The notes under the pieces are model-generated. The model ran no database searches, was not told the DNA's origin, and saw only the letters and a program-made list of their open reading frames with translations. From the NCBI RefSeq assembly GCF_023051165.1, contig NZ_JALKIG010000002.1:59883-123882 (forward strand): a DNA stretch of 64,000 bases, in the 5' to 3' direction. Within the stretch, counting starts at the first letter, position 1. Each line of letters starts with the position of its first letter. Shown piece after piece: positions 61,783 to 64,000 of this stretch. The stretch is from Veillonella sp. KGMB01456 (GTDB lineage: Bacteria; Bacillota; Negativicutes; Veillonellales; Veillonellaceae). The translations under genes and the position numbers were made by a program.

Positions 61783-63117
61783 ATGGCTGATATTGTAATT
61801 CGCAATATTGATTGCATTACCGGGGAAAGTGCCGAATCCGGCAAAGACATGTTGCGTAACGTAACTTTGATTATTAAAGATGGGTATATCGATAAAATTT
61901 TGACCGAAGAAGAAAGTCAGACGCCATTCGGTCAAGAATTAATTACTAAAGAATGCGGCAATGCGGCGTTCATTTTAGACGGTCACGGTCGTGTAGCCGC
62001 ACCGGGGCTTGTCAATACTCATACCCACATCGCTATGGGCTTATTCCGTAACTATGCGGATGATTTGGAACTCATGGATTGGCTGGAAAGGGCCATTTGG
62101 CCGGCCGAAGCTAAGTTAACCAATGAATTGGTAGAAGTTGGTACACGCTTAGGTATCGCTGAAATGTTCCGTTCCGGCACCACTTGTTTCAGCGATATGT
62201 ATTTCTTCATGAACGATACGGCCAAGGTGGTAAAAGAAACCGGCATTCGTGCCGTTTTATCACGCGGTATGGCCGGGGTAGCACCTACAGCCGAACAAGC
62301 CTTGGTGGATAGCCGTCATTTATTCAATGATTGGCACGGTTTTGACAATGACCGTATCAAAGTAATGCTTGGGCCACATGCGCCATATACTTGTCCCGAT
62401 GAATATATGAAAAAAGTCATGGACCTCAGCCATGACTTGGGGGCGCAAATTCACATCCACTTATGTGAAACTAAAGGGGAAGTGGAGAATGTAATTAAAG
62501 CGACCGGCAAAACTCCGATTGCTCACTTCAATGATTTAGGCGTCTTTGATACGGGCTGTGTGGCGGCTCACGGCGTTCATTTAACGGATGAAGACCTTGA
62601 TATCATGAAAGCCAAAAACGTGCGTGTCGCTCACAATCCGCAGTCCAATCTTAAATTAGCCAGCGGCATTGCCGATGTGCCGGCTATGCTCGCAAAAGGT
62701 ATTACCGTAGGTCTCGGTACCGACGGTTCCGCCAGCAACAATAATGCCGATATGCTTGAAGAAGTGCGCTTAGCGGCAACCCTCCATAAAGCAACTCACT
62801 TTGATCCAAAAGCCATTCCGGCCCATCAAGCCTTACAATTAGGCACCGTTGAAGGGGCCAAAGTACTTGATTATAACGATTTGGGGCTCATTAAAGAAGG
62901 CTATCGCGCCGATCTTTGTTTATACGATGTAACGGGCATGCATTGGTTACCACGTTACAATGATGTAGCCTCTTTGGTTTATGCGGCTAATTCGTCTGAT
63001 GTTCAGACAACGATTGTAGCGGGCAAAGTAGTCATGAAAGACCGCGAATTACTTACCATCGATGAAGAAAAATTACGTCATGATGTGATGAGTAAGACGG
63101 AGATATTTAAACAATAA
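61783..63117 (+). CDS. mtaD: 5-methylthioadenosine / S-adenosylhomocysteine deaminase
   Basis: Amidohydrolase deaminating MTA or SAH to the inosyl compounds. It is 444 residues. The HxH metal ligands are in PGLVNTHTHIAM, and further ones in IHLCETKGEVE, VAAHGVHLT and GLGTDGSASNNNADM. AAAGGAG precedes the ATG. Together with ahcY, mtnP and mtnA it forms a cluster for handling MTA and SAH by both phosphorolysis/hydrolysis and deamination. Confidence 0.93.
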   Translation: MADIVIRNIDCITGESAESGKDMLRNVTLIIKDGYIDKILTEEESQTPFGQELITKECGNAAFILDGHGRVAAPGLVNTHTHIAMGLFRNYADDLELMDWLERAIWPAEAKLTNELVEVGTRLGIAEMFRSGTTCFSDMYFFMNDTAKVVKETGIRAVLSRGMAGVAPTAEQALVDSRHLFNDWHGFDNDRIKVMLGPHAPYTCPDEYMKKVMDLSHDLGAQIHIHLCETKGEVENVIKATGKTPIAHFNDLGVFDTGCVAAHGVHLTDEDLDIMKAKNVRVAHNPQSNLKLASGIADVPAMLAKGITVGLGTDGSASNNNADMLEEVRLAATLHKATHFDPKAIPAHQALQLGTVEGAKVLDYNDLGLIKEGYRADLCLYDVTGMHWLPRYNDVASLVYAANSSDVQTTIVAGKVVMKDRELLTIDEEKLRHDVMSKTEIFKQ

Positions 63118-63208
63118 TATTGTATAATTTACATATAAAAACGGTTTCTCAGCCAACCAAAATGAGAGCTAAAAATGAAGGGGCTGTAACGAAATACACC
63201 CCTAAAAA

Positions 63209-63256
63209 CAAGAATGCGGTTTGAAGATACGAAAGTGTCTTCAAGCCGCATTCTTG
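63209..63256 (+). other. Internal hairpin at the IS left end
   Basis: CAAGAATGCGGTTTGAAGA (63209-63227) pairs with TCTTCAAGCCGCATTCTTG (63238-63256), 19 bp with one G-U and a 10-base loop. Confidence 0.85.
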
Positions 63257-63275
63257 CTATATTTGTATAAGAAAA

Positions 63276-63297
63276 AAGGCCCCGAAGGGCCTTCTTT
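63276..63297 (+). terminator. Terminator-like stem ahead of the transposase
   Basis: AAGGCCC (63276-63282), CGAA tetraloop, GGGCCTT (63287-63293), then CTTT. Confidence 0.7.
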
Positions 63298-63314
63298 GTT
63301 GGTATAATTAATTT

Positions 63315-64000
63315 ATGAACAGAAACCATATCCAACAAGGCAATTATACTAAACTTTCTGGCTTTCGCCAAGTAGTTTTATCATTGGATTATGGCTTTCA
63401 GATCGGACCAAAAGAACCGGTGAGATTACTGGATGCTGTATTGGAGGAACTGGACTATACAAGGTTGCAGCATTTATATTCTTCAAAAGGAAGAAAATCT
63501 TTAGTACCTCCCCATCTTTTGTTTAAAGTCTATGTGTTAGCTATGACCGAAGGCATTGTATCTGTTCGCAAAATTGCTGAGCAATGCACTAAAAATATCC
63601 ATTACATGTGGCTCTTACAGGGCTATCCGACTCCGTCTCATATGGTATTTCATCGATTCTTTCAACGCTTAACTGTTGATGTACTTAGAGATTTGTTATC
63701 TCAATTTATTCAAGCATTAAGTGAATTTGACAGCTTAGATTTTTCTGAAGTATTCATCGACGGAACTAAATGGGAAGCCTATGCAAATAAATACACCTTT
63801 GTGTGGAAAAAGGCAATTCTTAAGCACTATGCTAAGTTACCGGATAAATTGTTAGTTCTTCAATATGAAATACAAAATCTTTTGGACATAGACGTCTCAG
63901 ATATGACTGAAGATGAACTATTGGTTTTGCTGGAGCAATCCATACGCGAAAAGCAAATTGAGTTTGTACACGGTACCGGTAAACGAAAACATCCATTGCA
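63315..64000 (+). CDS. IS1182-family transposase, N-terminal part
   Basis: The frame is open from ATG 63315 to the window end (228 codons), so the C-terminus is missing. It starts MNRNHIQQGNYTKLSG, has SLVPPHLLFKVYVLAMTEGI and the first catalytic Asp in EVFIDGTKWEAYANKYTFVW, the standard IS1182 segment. TATAAT at 63303-63308, with TG at the extended -10, lies only 6 bases before the ATG and no ribosome site is visible, so the mRNA may be leaderless. Next in-frame Met is at residue 77. Confidence 0.88.
   Translation, partial: MNRNHIQQGNYTKLSGFRQVVLSLDYGFQIGPKEPVRLLDAVLEELDYTRLQHLYSSKGRKSLVPPHLLFKVYVLAMTEGIVSVRKIAEQCTKNIHYMWLLQGYPTPSHMVFHRFFQRLTVDVLRDLLSQFIQALSEFDSLDFSEVFIDGTKWEAYANKYTFVWKKAILKHYAKLPDKLLVLQYEIQNLLDIDVSDMTEDELLVLLEQSIREKQIEFVHGTGKRKHPL

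Larger units (their letters stand above)
63180..64000 (+). mobile_element. Left part of an IS1182-family insertion sequence
   Basis: The left end is put at GGGGCTGTAACGAAATA (63180-63196), resembling IS1182-family terminal repeats (GGGGCTGT...). Inside it, before the transposase, is a 19-bp hairpin, CAAGAATGCGGTTTGAAGA (63209-63227) with 63238-63256, and a terminator-like stem AAGGCCC/GGGCCTT (63276-63293) followed by TCTTTG, as expected for shielding against outside transcription. The element continues beyond the window. It sits 63 bases after mtaD. Confidence 0.8.

Noticed and set aside
63129..63371. 80-codon minus-strand frame at the IS left end
   Set aside because: It covers the IS hairpins and the transposase start in antisense; no ribosome site.

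Overview
The window is a gene-dense bacterial chromosome segment that reads like a member of the Firmicutes class Negativicutes, most likely Veillonella or a close relative. The evidence is the order tsf-pyrH-frr-uppS-cdsA-dxr-rseP-ispG-proS, a CIRCE-controlled hrcA-grpE-dnaK-dnaJ-prmA-rsmE-mtaB operon, strong AAGGAGG-type ribosome binding sites, TTGACA/TATAAT promoters, moderately low GC and AT-rich spacers. The genus is inferred from gene content only. Nearly all genes are on the + strand.

Layout. 1-8.4 kb: translation, isoprenoid and membrane genes (tsf end, pyrH, frr, uppS, cdsA, dxr, rseP, ispG, proS). 8.4-21.3 kb: a PHP-family phosphoesterase followed by the leftover tail of a second copy, a P-loop/Asp23-like protein, and tRNA modification and mismatch repair genes (miaB, mutS, mutL, an RsmJ-like methyltransferase, miaA, a PLP enzyme of the YnbB type, mnmA). 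21.5-32 kb: lepA, hemW, tRNA-Ala(GGC), a lipoprotein, a membrane protein, a one-domain nitrite/sulfite reductase-like protein behind a CRP/HcpR-type site, a KtrAB-type potassium uptake pair, and an OPT transporter with a structured leader. 32.3-43.9 kb: the heat-shock operon, RNA methylation genes, a HIT protein, rpsU, yqeY, and a long glutamine synthetase behind a promoter-proximal terminator. 43.9-47 kb: a non-coding palindromic repeat cluster, then thiD-thiM-thiE. 47-52.9 kb is the accessory part: small hypothetical and regulatory genes, an apparent type I toxin-antitoxin locus (22-residue holin-like peptide plus antisense RNA), a GH25 lysozyme, a sigma factor with 23-bp iterons upstream, and an unrecognised 354-residue protein. 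52.9-57 kb: an FMN riboswitch controlling ribD-ribE-ribBA-ribH. 57.3-63.1 kb: hslO and a methylthioadenosine / S-adenosylhomocysteine recycling set (mtnP, mtnA, ahcY, mtaD). 63.2 kb to the end: the left part of an IS1182-type insertion sequence.

The main points for a second look are four. (1) The minus-strand toxin locus at 49.43-49.67 kb has an mRNA whose 5' leader can pair either with its own Shine-Dalgarno region or with its 3' untranslated region, while an antisense RNA covers that 3' region. (2) A sigma factor, a lysozyme and the holin-like peptide lie in the same direction, with direct repeats upstream of the sigma gene. (3) The 43.93-44.49 kb palindromic repeat cluster consists of one inverted and three direct copies of a roughly 110-140 bp unit. 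(4) Degenerate tandem repeats, each with its own period (10 to 50 bp), fill many intergenic gaps.

All calls come from reading the sequence and from knowledge of the families. No database search or folding program was run.
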